Assembly: GCA_036365515.1 (NCBI GenBank) | Contig: CM070876.1 | Span: forward strand, 125,251,810-125,315,809 | Length of the DNA stretch: 64,000 bases | Source of the DNA: Torymus aiolomorphi | Taxonomy: Eukaryota > Arthropoda > Insecta > Hymenoptera > Torymidae | Direction: 5' to 3' | In this document: positions 1 through 11,861 of the stretch, piece after piece | Layout: every line of letters begins with the position of its first letter | Position numbering within the stretch: the first letter of the stretch is position 1 | Program-made: the position numbers and the translations under genes | The notes under the pieces: model-generated | Database searches by the model: none | What the model was told of the DNA's origin: nothing | The model's input: the letters and a program-made list of their open reading frames with translations, nothing else

Positions 1-248
1 AATACGTTCAGGAGCTCAAAATGGTTTGCAGATATCAAATTGTTATTTTCTCTATTTTGTTTTCAAATTTGAACGGCAGTTTTTATGCAATTTGAAGATA
101 ACTGTGCTGGAAACACGATTTTCCACAAGACTACATGTTAAATTAGTAAAAATTAAAGTGCTTATAACTTTTCTCTAACGCTCTAAAAAGTTACAAAAAT
201 TTTTATGAGTCGCTTTTAGACCAATATGAATTGATATATTTAATTTCA
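1..248. other. AT-rich flank, nothing recognised
   Basis: AT-rich sequence left of the first TTAA-flanked element. I see no open frame with a recognisable product and no repeat shared with the rest of the window. Confidence 0.4.
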
Positions 249-833
249 TTAACCCATTTCTTCCCAAGCGGCCATTTTATAGTCGATTGGGTTTTCGTCT
301 TTAGGCGGCCATATTTAATTGTTGGTGAAAAATTTTTCAAATCTGACCTCAGATTCGAAAAGAGCAGGTCTTTTTACTTCAGAATATGTTTTTCTCTAAT
401 ATTATTTTGTTAGTGTAATGGACGAGTTTTCGTCCATTTACTTAGAATAATTATTATAAATTGTAAGACAAAAATCAATCAACGCGGCAAATGTTTGTAA
501 ACCTTGGGCACGCGCGCGAACAAGAAAAACACCGACTCCAAACGCCAAGTACGAAAGCCAGAGAACTAGAAGAGTACCAGGGATAAAATTATATCAATGA
601 ATTCGTCTTTTTACGAGGAATAAAATTATTCTATTTACAAGAGTAAATATTAAAAATTTACATCAACGCCGACGCAGTTTATAAAAATTAAACGCGCACT
701 CAGAATGCCAAATTCGAGAGCACAGAGAAGAGGAGGCCAGAGGAAGGGAGGAGCAAGTAAACGCTATATCCAATAGGCATGATAGAATCGAGAGAGACAG
801 CGAGAGGGGAAGCCACAGTATGAGAGAAAGAAA

Positions 834-853
834 AGAGAGAGAGAGAGAGAGAA
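834..853. repeat. GA-rich microsatellite
   Basis: A short (GA)n run inside the piggyBac-type element. It creates spurious Ser/Leu-rich frames on the reverse strand. Confidence 0.7.
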
Positions 854-1265
854 CGAGCAAACGCGGCGCCTACGTGAGAGAGGTCTGGCGTTTGTTAAGA
901 CCAACGCGGTTCCGATTTTCCCGTTACTGAGGCGAAAAAGCTGACAGGTCGTAAAAAAGCCGAAATTATGAGTCCAGCTAAGTGCAAGGTGACAGCCGCA
1001 CTTTTCGGCTGGTGGGAGCGATCGGCTACCTACCAAATGTATGAAAATAGATACATTGAAGGATGCTCAATCTGGGCCACTTGACCTTTGCGGAAAGCTT
1101 TTCTCGGGAACGGGCGGTGTCTCCAAAGGAAGTCAGGAGACATCTTTATGGCTTTGTTTTTAACCCGATCGACCAACCACGGAGTTGCCATATATGGACT
1201 TATGCATGGCACAGAAGCTTTTAATAGACAATAGTCGAGAAGCTTCTGTGTACGTGAAAATCGGG

Positions 1266-1663
1266 TATAAAAAGGCCGAATAATGAAAGCACGGCGTGCA
1301 GTCCACCACAGTAATTTGACGGGGACGAATCTCTGCTCGAAACCTCCAACGGAACATAGAAAAAGTACGACGAGCAACATTTAGAAGAAGTCTGGAAGAG
1401 AGGAGACCGTATCGGACTTCGTCGAAAGTCAAGGGGCTCTCGCTGCGCCCATCATCTGAGCCTTCACCACATTCATCTTATCCGATCTACGCAGTGGCAA
1501 TCACCACATCTGCTAACAGAGAAGAGAACTTAAAGGGATCGATCATCTCGCACTGAAGGAGGGACTGAACCACCCACCTCGTTCAATAAGCGGGGTGCAA
1601 AGCCCAAAGGTACTAAAATCGAAAAATGTATTCAAATTTGTATTTTGTCGCGGATTGAATAAA
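1266..1663 (+). promoter_or_regulatory. TATA box to poly(A) signal, possible transcription unit or LTR fragment
   Basis: TATAAAAA lies at 1266-1273 and AATAAA at 1658-1663, about 390 bp downstream on the same strand, followed by a T-rich stretch. Both lie inside the piggyBac-type element. This spacing is what one would expect for a small Pol II unit or for the R region of an LTR. I could not find LTR ends or a matching second copy in the window, and the frames between the two signals are not recognisable. The assignment is an inference from two short motifs only. Confidence 0.25.
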
Positions 1664-1913
1664 AAGTAAATTCATTATTTTATTAAGAAACCTGGTAAAT
1701 TTCTGTTTATTTCGGGATTCCGCATCCTGGTTACGCATAGCGCTTTCGAGTGTTGGCGAAAAGTAAGGGATCCGAGTACGCATGGGCTTGCCCAGTGCCT
1801 ACTCTTATAATTTGATTATAAGGTGAGTAATCTCAACATAAAATTAGTTTTAGGGTTTTTAGAGATAAAAATCAATCGACTATAAAATGGCCGCTTGGGA
1901 AGAAATGGGTTAA

Positions 1914-3526
1914 TATCTCAACGCTATTTAGGTAACGACGGTACTACATTAAAGCCTCATATCTGAGTTGTAGCTTCGAAAGAAAAAATCAGAAAACAAA
2001 AAAAAATGAAACGAAAATGAAGCCAAATAAGTTATATTGTTAATTGTTATGTTATGTAACGGGATGGCCAGTGGGGGAAAATCCCAACAAGCCACAGGCC
2101 AGCGATACCCTAGAACACGGTGCCGCGGGTGTCAGACTAAAATGACTTACCCGGGGATCTGCTCCTGGAATCCCGAAAACAACGCGAAAATCGCACACGA
2201 ACTTCGCTTTCCAACTAATTGGATCGCTGAGTGAAAAGCGCGCGCTCGAAGAGTAAAGCGCGCGGCCGCTATGCTCAGATATGAAAACGACCGGCGGAGT
2301 CGTTTTCCTGCGGAGGCGGCGGTATCCGGGAGAAGGACAGGTTGTAATGAACAACGCGACGAGTAACTAGATATCACAGTATATTAAAATCATTAATAAC
2401 TACAAGCACACCGCACGTGCTGATTAGAACAAATGAGTTAGTTCGCGACCGTTAAGATTCAAACGCGCGAACGATACGGCGCGCGGCGAAGCTGCTAATT
2501 TCACGCGCGGTGTTAAAGTACGGCGGGCGGACACACACCCGCACGTACACGGCACAAAAAGCTTGCACGGGGCGATTTCCGTGCGAGCCTTTACAATGAA
2601 CCCGCGAGAGGAGAGTAGAAAACTTACGTTAGGAAGGAGCAGCCGGTGCACTCGACTCTCTCTCGCTCCCTGTCGCTCGCACAGCAGTTGCGCTCTCTTT
2701 CTCTCTCTCTCTTGCTCGCTGTATTGGGTCGGCAGGCGGGCTGGCTGCCGGCTCGTCGCTCGCAGTCTCGTGCGGCTCACGCGGCTCGGGATCGCTCTCT
2801 CTCTCTGTCTCTCTTTCGCTCGTACACTATAAGCGGCGCCTCCACTACACTCGCGGGGTCTCACAAAGAACGATAGGACGGCGCGAACAAGTAAACTCAG
2901 GAGAGACACGGAGGAGATGTTTCACGTGCGATGGCAGACACGAAGATAGCTGCCGTGACTCCTATAAAGCCGTGTAGCAGCTTCGTGGGTACGCGACGGG
3001 CATATTACGCGTCGCGAGACCGTTCTAATCCGGTCAGGATGCTCACGCGCTCGCGCCCCCGGTGAGCATGCCTGCTCGGCGCGGATAATTCGAATCTCGA
3101 ATTACCTAACTCGCGCACGCGTTACAGTTAATATGTTAATTTATTTATTTATAATACATTAGTAAAATAATTTATTGTTTACAGATTTAATTGTTTTTGT
3201 AAATATTAATGTGAAATGAAAAATAAATATTATTTTAGTATAAAAACGTAGTATTTTACATATTAAATCATTTATAACGATTAAAGGAAATTCTCCCAAT
3301 TAAAAAAAAGTATTTAAAAAATTAAGAGCCCGACGTTTTTCTCGTTATTTGAACATATTACTTTACGAAAAAGGTTGATCAACAATGTACTACAAAAAAA
3401 AAAATTAATTTTTTCTTACTCACCTAAAATAAAAAGTTTCCTGGATTTCCTCATATACTTCTTTCGAATAAAAACTTAATTTTAATTAACTTAGATTTGC
3501 ATTTACTTAGTAGGATTAGGAAGAAA
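1914..3526. other. GC-rich then AT-rich unassigned stretch
   Basis: About 2,050-3,110 is CpG-rich with CT/CTCT runs near 2,690-2,720 and 2,795-2,815. From about 3,120 onward it is AT-rich. The frames in the GC-rich part open on both strands because stop codons are rare there, and they show no domain I recognise. A promoter or CpG island of an unseen gene, or part of an unrecognised element, are both possible. Confidence 0.3.
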
Positions 3527-3558
3527 CCCATTCCGCCCCACGCGTGGGGCGAGATGGG
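3527..3558. repeat. GC-rich perfect palindrome
   Basis: The core CGCCCCACGCGTGGGGCG (3534-3551) is a perfect 18-bp palindrome centred on ACGCGT. Including flanks, 3527-3558 is palindromic except for two adjacent mismatched pairs. It sits in AT-rich surroundings. A related CCCATTCTACCCCACGCC motif occurs around 3,705-3,720. It could be the terminus of a small transposon or a stable hairpin. Confidence 0.6.
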
Positions 3559-3960
3559 TATTTGGAGATATGTGAGATTAATGTATAACTTTTTTTAAAA
3601 ACAAATTTCATTCTCAAACAATTTTGCCACACATTTAGACCTGTTTCAGTTAAATTATTTGCCTCAAATAAAAAATTTCAGATCGTTGAAAATTTTCTCG
3701 CCCATTCTACCCCACGCCTACATTTGAAAAAAGAGATTTCATATATTTACGCTAGAGCAGAATGCATTGTATTTTGACCTTACATCTCCTAAAAATTAAT
3801 TACTTTCAAGTTTCAACAGTTTCAAGTTCAGTTTTCATTAGTCACAGATCAAAGAGGGAACCAAGATTGTTGCAATAGCACTATGAAGTTGGCCATAGAC
3901 TATGGAACGGAGCCAAGATAAGCTTTTCCAATCAGATCAAGGGAACAGATCATATAGCGG

Positions 3961-4085
3961 CTCGAATTTATAGTCGTCACTTTGCACTCAACATTTGGAA
4001 ATTCAATATGGCAACTACGTTAATTGTATATCCGTATATATTCAATTTCCAAGTGCTGAGTGCCAAGTGACGATTATAAATTCGG
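3961..4085. repeat. Long imperfect hairpin of about 125 nt
   Basis: The arm 3961-4009 pairs with 4037-4085. About 44 of 50 positions are complementary, and several of the rest would be G-U pairs in RNA; the loop is about 27 nt. It could be a small palindromic MITE, or a precursor of small RNAs if transcribed. I see no second copy in the window. Confidence 0.6.
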
Positions 4086-5823
4086 GCCTGCATGTCAGTT
4101 GTTACATGTCAACAGATAACCATAATATGGAAGTTCACTATACTCTACTATTGCAATTCTCAGATAAGTTTCTTTTATCATATATATTTAAATAATTTTT
4201 AATTTGCAAATAATGTGGTACGTTGTGAAATCTTTCTTATTTATTCTAGGTTACAAAAAGCTGAAGGTTTTCATGGCATGAGAGCTTGAGAGCTTATTAC
4301 AAATTTACAAGTTAGAAAGAACTTTAACGGTACTCGCAGGTAAATAACAATTCTGATTTTCTACTAACTAGAGGAATTTATATCAGATCAGGTGTGTGAT
4401 TTTTTATCTGAAATAATACATTTAGTGGCTGCACCTTGCTTCTTCATGTAAATGAATGTTTAGTAATACTTGTTAAATTATGATATTAACTAATAAAAGC
4501 TGTATTGACATATAACAAAAATATTATCAATTATGTTATATTGTGTTCTGTGCAAATAATCTTGGTAAAATTTTAATAAAATCAATTGTTGTCTTGGGAG
4601 CAAGATTTATTGTTTTACTTGGCTTTGTTTGCAGTCCCATTTGGAGAATATTCAATAAATACCTTTATTTATCGGTCCTTATATGTTATTTAAAATTATG
4701 TTTAGATTATGTTTAAATTAGAAGATGTTAGGCTTATTGTATAAGCCTTGCTTCCAAGACTATGATAAACGATCAGGATTGTAATTAAACCAAGATCATT
4801 GGCAAGAGCTACAATTTACGTGTTCAAATGGGGCAACATAACATAACTGAGAATATTTTATTAGAAATTTTAATGATCTTTACTACATTATATATAAAAG
4901 TATGATTCGAGATGAAAAATTATTGGTTTTTTATAAAGACATTTTTTTTTATCTTGCAATACTGGGGGCCTAGTTTATGGAAGAAGCTATTATATAAATT
5001 ATATTAGCAGTAAAGTATTATATTTGAAAGTTAGCGTTGCAGTGAATAAAACCAAAAACTGAGTGTGTTTAACAAGTCTTGCACCTCTACATTTCTACAC
5101 TTAAATTTGCACTTGTACAGAATACGAATATTTGCTTATGATTGTATAAAGTCTCTTATTATAAAATAGACATATTTGAGAAAATTAGCCAAGAAGTACC
5201 GTAACCCATTTAATGCAGACATAAAGATTTAACAATATTTAGGCTGCATTGTGACTGGTTTATAGAACGACTTGATGAATTTTTATATGTCTTAGCTTAA
5301 ATTATATTTATTTTAGAAGTAAATAAGTTTGAGTAAGTAAGTATTCACACGCGTAACATTAAGTAAATATTATAAAATATCTAGAAATTATATGATTTTA
5401 AGTTTTAGTGAAACTATGTGAGCAACTGCTTCATATTTAATAATATTTAATAAAATCTTTGATGTTTAAAGGCATTATTTAATAACTCAATAGCATTATG
5501 TTTAATATATAAGAAAAATTAATATTTTATGCTGTGTATGCATAAATTAAGTATATTTAATATTGTGGATATCAGAATAAAATTTGAAAAATAAGTCCAA
5601 GGAAATATCAACAATAATTTTATGGCTGGTCGATATACTTGATCATTTCAAATAACTGATTTCTGCATTAAAAATTATATTCATGTTTTCTTGTAATATT
5701 AGTAATGTTTTTTATCATTTTACCAATACAAAGCAAGAATATAATACTAAAAGTATTTCTGGAAGGAAAAAGTGATAGATGAACATGAAGGTATATGCAT
5801 AAAAATCACATTTTTCATGAAAT
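4086..5823. other. AT-rich intergenic DNA, nothing recognised
   Basis: Low-complexity AT-rich sequence with frequent stops in all frames. There is no repeat array, no inverted ends and no protein-like frame that I can support. Confidence 0.4.
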
Positions 5824-6007
5824 TCATTTTCATTTTCATTTATTAACCAGACAAATAACATAGCATAATCCTTAAGAGGTAGATATAACTACCTGTATAA
5901 GGGCTGGAATATAAAAAATAAAAAGTTACAAACTAACTTAAAATTACTTTAACATTATAAATTTCCAATAAAGTATAAACACCTAAACGAAACAGTAGTT
6001 ATATAAT

Positions 6008-7636
6008 CTATGTTTTTTGTATATAATTAATTAGTTTTTTCTTTTTTTTATATTTCCCAAAATTACCATTACAGGTTAAACTTTTTAACTCATTAGGAAG
6101 ACAGTTAAAGGTTTTCAGAGCGACCATGAAACTACTTTTTTTACTAACAGATTTATTTATTTGTGGTTGCTGAATACTCTTATTCCTAGTTTTAGATGTA
6201 CTTTTTAAATACAATTCTTTCAGTTCTTCATAGTGATACATTAGTGCTTCCAAATCAAACACTTCCCTTACGTTTAGAGGTCTTCTTTCTACGAAAGAAT
6301 TTTTGTATATCCCAACTGAAAAATTCCACGTGAGATCTCACGCTAAAATCTCATCTGAAATTCTGGTCCGCGAGCTGCTAAAATTCCTTCAATGATAAAA
6401 AATCAGTTTCTGGGAATTAGGAGTCGCCTATTAGATTACGCCACTCCCCCAATAAGTTCAAAAATCTATGTTTTGAAGCGATTTAGCCATTTTTGACATT
6501 TATATAAATTTTACACATGAGATCTCACGTGAGATTTCACGTGAGATTTTACGTGAGAAATTTGAAACATGAAATTCTACGTGAGATCTCACGTGAAATC
6601 TCACGTGAGATCTCATGTGTAAAATTTCTAAAAATGTAAAAAAATGGCTAAAACGCTTCAAAACGTAGATTTTTGAACTTATCCGGCGGGTGGCATAACC
6701 TAATAGGCGACTCCTAATTCCCAGAAACTGATTTTTTATCATTGAAGCAATTTTAGCAGCTCGCGGACCAGAATTTCAGATGAGATTTTGGCGTGAGATC
6801 TCACGTGAGTTCTCATGTGAGTTCTCACCTGAAATCTCACGTCAGATTTTTCAGTAGGGATAAGTTTCAAAATTCTTGTTTGTATATTTTGTAATCGCAT
6901 TATATTATTATTGTAAGCCCCACCCCATGCTATTATTCCATAATTTATGTAACTGTGAAAGAAGGCATAATATATTGTTATTAGTGATTTAATGCCCAAG
7001 AGATTTTTAATTTTTGCAAAGATAAATATTAGATATTTGGTTTTATTTATGATATACTAAATATGCATATCCCATTTCATATTATAATCGAAAATTATTC
7101 CTAGGTACTTATAATTAGTCACTCTTTATTTCTTGTTTCTGTATTACAATTTTAATGTTTTTTGGTACACTATCACAATAACTACCAATTGTCATATAGA
7201 CCGTTTTACTAGTATTTAATGGAAGTTTATTAAATGCTAACCAATTTGCAACATTTTCTAATGATTTGTTAATTTTTTCCTGCGCATCAAACCACGTATC
7301 TTCACCAGAGATGATGATAGTGTCATCTGCGTAGGAGAGGATTGAATCTTTTTGCATATTTGTCAATAGATCATTAACGTATATAATAAATAAAAGTAGT
7401 CCTAATATTGTTTCTTGTGGAACTCCCGTTTCTATTTTTTTTTTTTCAGTACTTATTTTATCTTCTAATCTAACTATTTGATTTCAATTGGAATTCTATG
7501 ATTAACAGTGTCGAAGACTTTCGCTAGGTCAAGAAAAGATATTATTAATGGTTTACTGTTATCTAGATGATTGAATATAATATCCGTAATTTTATTGAGT
7601 GCATCAGTAGTACCTCTACCTTTAATAAATTTGTTT
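6008..7636 (-). pseudogene. LINE reverse transcriptase, C-terminal part
   Basis: Read on the reverse strand, the order of motifs is an RT block LDLAKVFDTVNH (about 7,500-7,540), then GVPQETILGLLLF (about 7,400-7,440, normally GVPQGS-LGP), then the catalytic SYADDTIII (about 7,310-7,340). A C-terminal segment follows with YYAFFHSYINYGIIAWGG (about 6,910-6,980) and LPNELKSLT near the end (about 6,060-6,090). The frame is broken by indels and by a MITE insertion. The LINE frame resumes on the far side of the MITE with FVERRPLNVREVF. The enzyme would copy element RNA by target-primed reverse transcription, but this copy cannot be active. Confidence 0.75.
6310..6860. mobile_element. Palindromic foldback MITE with TA target duplication
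   Basis: The whole 551 bp folds back on itself. The outer ends are TCCCAACTGAAAAAT and, inverted, TCCCTACTGAAAAAT, flanked by TA at 6308-6309 and 6861-6862, as in the Tc1/mariner superfamily. The interior is a mirror of long arms (for example the GGAATTAGGAGTCGCCTA segment on the left and its complement on the right). Subterminal and central blocks consist of repeated CACGTGAGATCTCACGTGAG-type motifs. No coding capacity is seen. It is inserted in the LINE coding region and is therefore younger than it. Confidence 0.8.
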
Positions 7637-7640
7637 CAAT

Positions 7641-8213
7641 TGCGGCAGGAGGGATGTCAATCCACGCAATTGCCCCCGGTGCTCCGATGAGCATCTAAGT
7701 TACCTCCGCGTTCGGGCACGATCGAGCTCGGGAATGGCGGCGGGAGATCAGCGCACGGATCCGGAAGAGGTGGCCAGCCGTCCACGATCGAGGTCGCCCT
7801 TGACCCTGCGACAGCGAGTGAGTAGGTGGGATGCCATCAATACCAGAACAACCACCCCTCAACCGCTACTGGGCAGGAGGCGACCCCATCACCAGCCGCC
7901 ATTAAGACACCGCTTCAGGCCACACCAGCGGTAGTAGTAACAGCCGGGGCAACGCCAGCAGGAGGGATACTGGAGTACTTTACCTCCATTCAGCACCTCC
8001 CTGCCGATCTCCAGGCCGTTCTGCTGAGGGTGTTCGTCGCTCAGAACCAGTGAAGGTAGTATCACCAACCTTGCATTCGAGTAACCTTGGAGCCAGTATC
8101 GAGTCGTGGGCAAGTAGTAACTGAAAATAGGGAGGGGGGGTGGTCGAGTGAGTAGAAATGAAGCCTTTGATTAAGGATAATCATCGTCTTGGTGTGGGGG
8201 TATTGTGACGAGG
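7641..8213 (+). other. GC-rich segment with two short overlapping frames, unidentified
   Basis: A frame from 7,734 (66 codons, Arg/Pro-rich) and one from 7,826 to 8,053 (75 codons, ending in EYFTSIQHLPADLQAVLLRV) overlap in different phases. They read like one gene with a frameshift, perhaps a gag-like protein, but I recognise no domain. Base composition is far more GC-rich than the LINE to its left. The boundary at about 7,640 is abrupt, so this is a separate insertion or a host segment. Confidence 0.2.
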
Positions 8214-9756
8214 TCCCAGGCAGCTGCAGGCCTGGAGCCTGCAGCAGACGAGCACATGGCTTGTGGCGTCCGCCATGTTGCGTGCGTCGTCGCTGAGGAG
8301 CAGCATGCGCGTGCGCATACATTCACACACAGCGTCTACGGCCGCGCCAAACAGCAGAGCGCATACACACTTACACACACCACTATCGCGGCCGGGTCGA
8401 GCGGGGACGAGGATGCGCGAGAGAGGAATGCGAGGCACCGGCGGAGAGAGGGGCCAGGTGCGTGAGAGAGCCGAGCCACGTGGGGAACGGTAGCGAGAGC
8501 CGACCGCGGGAGAGCGCGAAGCGAACGATAGCGGAGCGGCCACAGACTGAGTGCCGCGCAGTTCGCTCGCGCACACGAGATGGTGGGAGCGGGAGTAAGC
8601 GGGAGGAGAGAGAGTGCCGGCCGAGACGGGTGCGCAGCCATGGCGATATGCGGTAGAGGAAACATGGGAGAGAGACAGGCGCGCATGGGGATAGAGAGAA
8701 CCGGAGAGGGAGTAGATAGAGTAGAGCACGAGCATAGAGGCAGTGTAGCAATAGATAGGATACGCGGCGCGGGAGCAGGCCGGTGGGTGGCGCGGCGGGC
8801 AGAATAGATAGCGCGCATGCTACTAGTTTAGCCTATAATGACTCAAAAATAGAGCAAGTCATGGACGTTAATAGAAATAGGACAAAACGCGTAGCTAAGC
8901 ACCAATGAACAGTGAATCGCAACCGGGGGGGGGGGGGGAATAGCTACAGCGTTTGAGTTTCGAGAAGCCGGAAACCGAGTTCTCTTCGTCAACGGAGTCC
9001 ACCGCGAGTAGTCGCATTTTCTCTTGTAAGTAGTAGTGTATAGATTGTGCTAGGAAGGATTTTGTGGAGTTAGTCGAAGCTACTGGGATAGTTGAGGTTT
9101 CACCTAACAGTTGCTGTAGCATCACGTAAGAAATCGTCAAGTCGGAGAGGGGAAAGAGTATTTATTGGAAGTGATGTGGCAGTGTTTGTATCGTGTTGTA
9201 TTAGGAATCGAGTTAGTAGGAGAAATCGAGACCAGCAAAGTTGCTGTTGAGGGGTACTGTCTATCCAGGGTTGTCTCCAGTATTAACAGCCTCTGCAAAC
9301 CAAGCAATATCTCGAGCGCGGTCTGTGTTACTGTTTTTAGATTTAATAGCGGCGAGCCGGCTAGCCGACGGAAGCAGCCATTTTGGAGACGCCAAGGCAA
9401 ACGGGCCGAATAACCGCCATTGCGGCGATATTTTCTTACGAAATAAATTTAGAAATAACTATTAATTGTGAGAGTTGTTCTTATTAGTGAGTGTTGCTCT
9501 ATCATGTGTTGTCTATCGAGTTTTCTTTCAGGTCTCGTCATTAAGAAACTCTTATTATCGCAGGGAAATCAGCAAATTACTATCTCCTTGTAGGTATTTC
9601 CGAGTGTTGTTGTTGCTGGGGTTTTGACCCCCCTTGTCGAGAGCGGAGTTTCAGCCGCGGTAGAGGACCGCTAGTGGTAAGATACATAGTGGAAATCGTG
9701 GCAGTTGGTTTAGTTTGAGTCACTAATCATTCCGAGTGATTCGATTGAGTGTATAA
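8214..9756. other. GC-rich then mixed unassigned stretch
   Basis: From 8,200 to about 8,820 the DNA is strongly CpG-rich with GAGAGA runs. It holds open frames on both strands that look like composition artefacts. A run of about 14 G occurs at 8926-8939. From 8,940 to 9,756 the sequence is mixed, with no protein I recognise. It begins TGTGACGAGG, which could be an LTR start, but I find no second copy to prove it. Confidence 0.3.
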
Positions 9757-11243
9757 CTAAATACAACGTCACATATTTTAGTGAAGATTTTCATGAAAAT
9801 AATAAAGATAACTTAGCTTTAGATCATATAAATAAATTATTATTGTTGGAAGATTGATCTTGTACAGATTTTGGATTACCTGAACCTGATCCCATCATAA
9901 ATGATATAAAATACGATAGTAAAATAATTTCAATTAGTAAGGAAATATTTGAAGATATGTTTACAAAATTAAATGATGATCAAAAATTTATTTTCAAACA
10001 ACTTATAAAAAATATAAATAAACTAAATTTTATAGATGGTCCTGGAGGTTCGGATAAAACATTTTTATATAAAACTTTAATTTATTATTTTCTATCAAAA
10101 GGAAAAAAAATTATATCAATGGCTTGGACTGGTATAGCGTCTATTCTATTACCCAAAGGAATGACTACTCATAGAACCTTTAGATTACCATTAATAAAAA
10201 GAAATTAAGAAAAAAAGAAGTCATAATCTGGGATGAAGCGTCTATGATACCGAAAAAAGCATTAGAAATTACTGACAGAACTTTAAGAGATTTATGTACA
10301 AACGATTTACCTTTTGGGGGAAAATTAATAATTTTAGGAGGTGATTTTCGACAAATACTCCCAGTAATGAAAAACGGATTTAGAAGTGCTATAATTGAAG
10401 ACACTATTAAATATTCTGAACTTTGGCATTTAAATTTTTCAAATTAAAACACAATATTCGTTCTCAGAATAATGAATTCTCAAAATTATTATTAAAAATT
10501 GGAGACGGTAGTATAAATCCTTTTATAATACCTAATAATTGGAGAACTAACGATGTTGGCTTACAAATTTATAAAAATATTAATAAAATAAATGATTATG
10601 ATCGTGTTATTTTAGCACCTCATAATGAAGACATTAAATTTTTGAATAAAAAATTTTAATGTTATTAAATGGTGATAAGAAGACTTATTATAGTACAGAT
10701 TATGCGACTCATAAAGGTGTTAATCAAAGTGATGACAACATTCATCTACTTTTTCCAATAGAAACATTAAACAATATTTATGAAGATTTGCCGCCTCATA
10801 AATTAGATTTAAAAGTTAATGCTATAGTTATGTTAATTAGAAATTTGAGTATACACAAAGGTTTGTGTAACGATACTAGTCTTAAAATAACCAAATTATT
10901 TAGATATAATATTGAAGCAGAAATATTAACAGGAGAAAAAGTAGGTAATAGATTTTTTATTCCAAGAATTACATTAAATACAGGAGAATCTTCTTCATTA
11001 CCGTTTATTCTTTATAGAAAACAGTTTCCATTAACATTAGCATTTTGGATGACCATTAATAAATCTCAGGGACAAAGTTTTGATTATGTAGGGTTATACA
11101 TCAAAAGGCAATTATTCTCACACGGTCAATTATATCTTGCTTTATCACGATGTAGAAATCCAGATAACACATATATAAAAAATAATTTAGAAAATTCATT
11201 AGAAATTGAAAATATTGTTTGGAAAGAAATTCTTGATAATTAA
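9757..11243 (+). pseudogene. Helitron PIF1-like helicase, frameshifted
   Basis: This is the helicase half of a RepHel protein, which unwinds DNA during rolling-circle transposition. A lead-in segment (DFGLPEPDP, about 9,870) is preceded by one in-frame TGA. The Walker A loop reads GPGGSDKT (about 10,040), with Asp where the family has Gly. Walker B is VIIWDEASM (about 10,230) and motif III is LGGDFRQILPV (about 10,335-10,365). The HNIRSQNNEF block is near 10,450, and the C-terminal motifs are FWMTINKSQGQSFD and YLALSRCRNP (about 11,045-11,165). At least three frame changes (near 10,205, 10,440 and 10,655, all in A/T runs) and a gap between motifs Ia and II disable it. No Rep (HUH) domain is present upstream, so the copy is 5'-truncated. 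Confidence 0.85.
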
Positions 11244-11843
11244 AAAAAAAGACAATTAGTTATATAAGTAAATATGTATATATATTTATTGCATATATTT
11301 ATTAAAAAATATGTTCATATATATTCAAAAACCAAATTTCTCAATATAAAATATACGCAATAAAAGTATAAAATAAAGGAGAAATTATTTGAATGATAAG
11401 AGATTTTAATAATTAGCTAAATGAAAATTGTATATAAAATTTAATTAAGTTTCGATTTGATCCATATAAAAATACAAATAAAATCAAAGATAAGATTTTT
11501 AAATCAAAATTTTTTAACTGATTATGCTCTTATATTTTCAAAAAACAAATTTCACAATATAAAATATACGCAATAATAATATAAAATAAATGAGAAATTG
11601 TTTAAACGATATTATAAGAGATCTAAATCAATAGCTAAATGAAATCAGTATACGAAATTTATTTAAGTTTCAGTTTATACATAAAATAATAAAAATAAAA
11701 TACAACAAAAGATTTTTAAATCAAAATTGATAGCGTAAATGTACTCTTTATATTCAAAAAAATCATTACCTTGAAAATAAATAGTTTCAAAGTCTTCAAG
11801 GTCTTATTTTTCAAAGTTGGTGGGTTGACGAGCGGAGCGAGTA
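11244..11843 (+). other. Helitron 3' non-coding region
   Basis: AT-rich sequence between the helicase stop and the terminal hairpin. It contains two similar blocks starting near 11,325 and 11,535 (ATATTCAAAAACCAAATTTC-like, followed by ATATAAAATATACGCAATAA), a direct duplication of about 210 bp period within the element tail. Confidence 0.6.
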
Positions 11844-11861
11844 GGGGGCGCAGCCCTCCTA

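Larger units (their letters stand above)
253..1909. mobile_element. piggyBac-type element, TTAA target site, no transposase seen
   Basis: The element starts CCCATTTCTTCCCAAGCGGC and ends with its exact reverse complement. The inverted ends match for 37 bp (253-289 with 1873-1909) and then continue with mismatches. TTAA lies directly outside each end (249-252 and 1910-1913). A CCC terminus with a TTAA duplication is the hallmark of the piggyBac superfamily. The 1.6-kb interior is GC-rich and holds no frame resembling a piggyBac transposase, so this is a non-autonomous copy. Identical inverted ends point to a fairly recent insertion or recent mobilisation. The interior carries a promoter-like TATA box and an AATAAA site, annotated separately. 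Confidence 0.85.
5824..7636 (-). mobile_element. 5'-truncated LINE (CR1/Jockey-like), reverse strand
   Basis: This is a non-LTR retrotransposon remnant read right to left. It contains the RT domain and the conserved C-terminal region, then about 180 bp of 3' UTR, and ends near 5824-5842 in short CATTT repeats instead of a long poly(A). The 5' part, including the endonuclease, is absent: homology stops abruptly near 7,636. The interior is split by a palindromic MITE (6310-6860). The clade is only a guess, from the RT wording and the repeat-type tail. Confidence 0.7.

Noticed and set aside
2424..2909. 161-codon reverse frame, Arg/Ser-rich
   Set aside because: GC-rich region with few stops by chance; no recognisable domain or gene context.
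8214..8223. TGTGACGAGG as an LTR start, with a reverse copy near 13,656
   Set aside because: Only ten bases are shared and the following sequences differ, so an LTR pair is not supported.
8181..8818. Overlapping 120-184-codon reverse frames
   Set aside because: CpG-rich composition artefact; three frames open over the same DNA.
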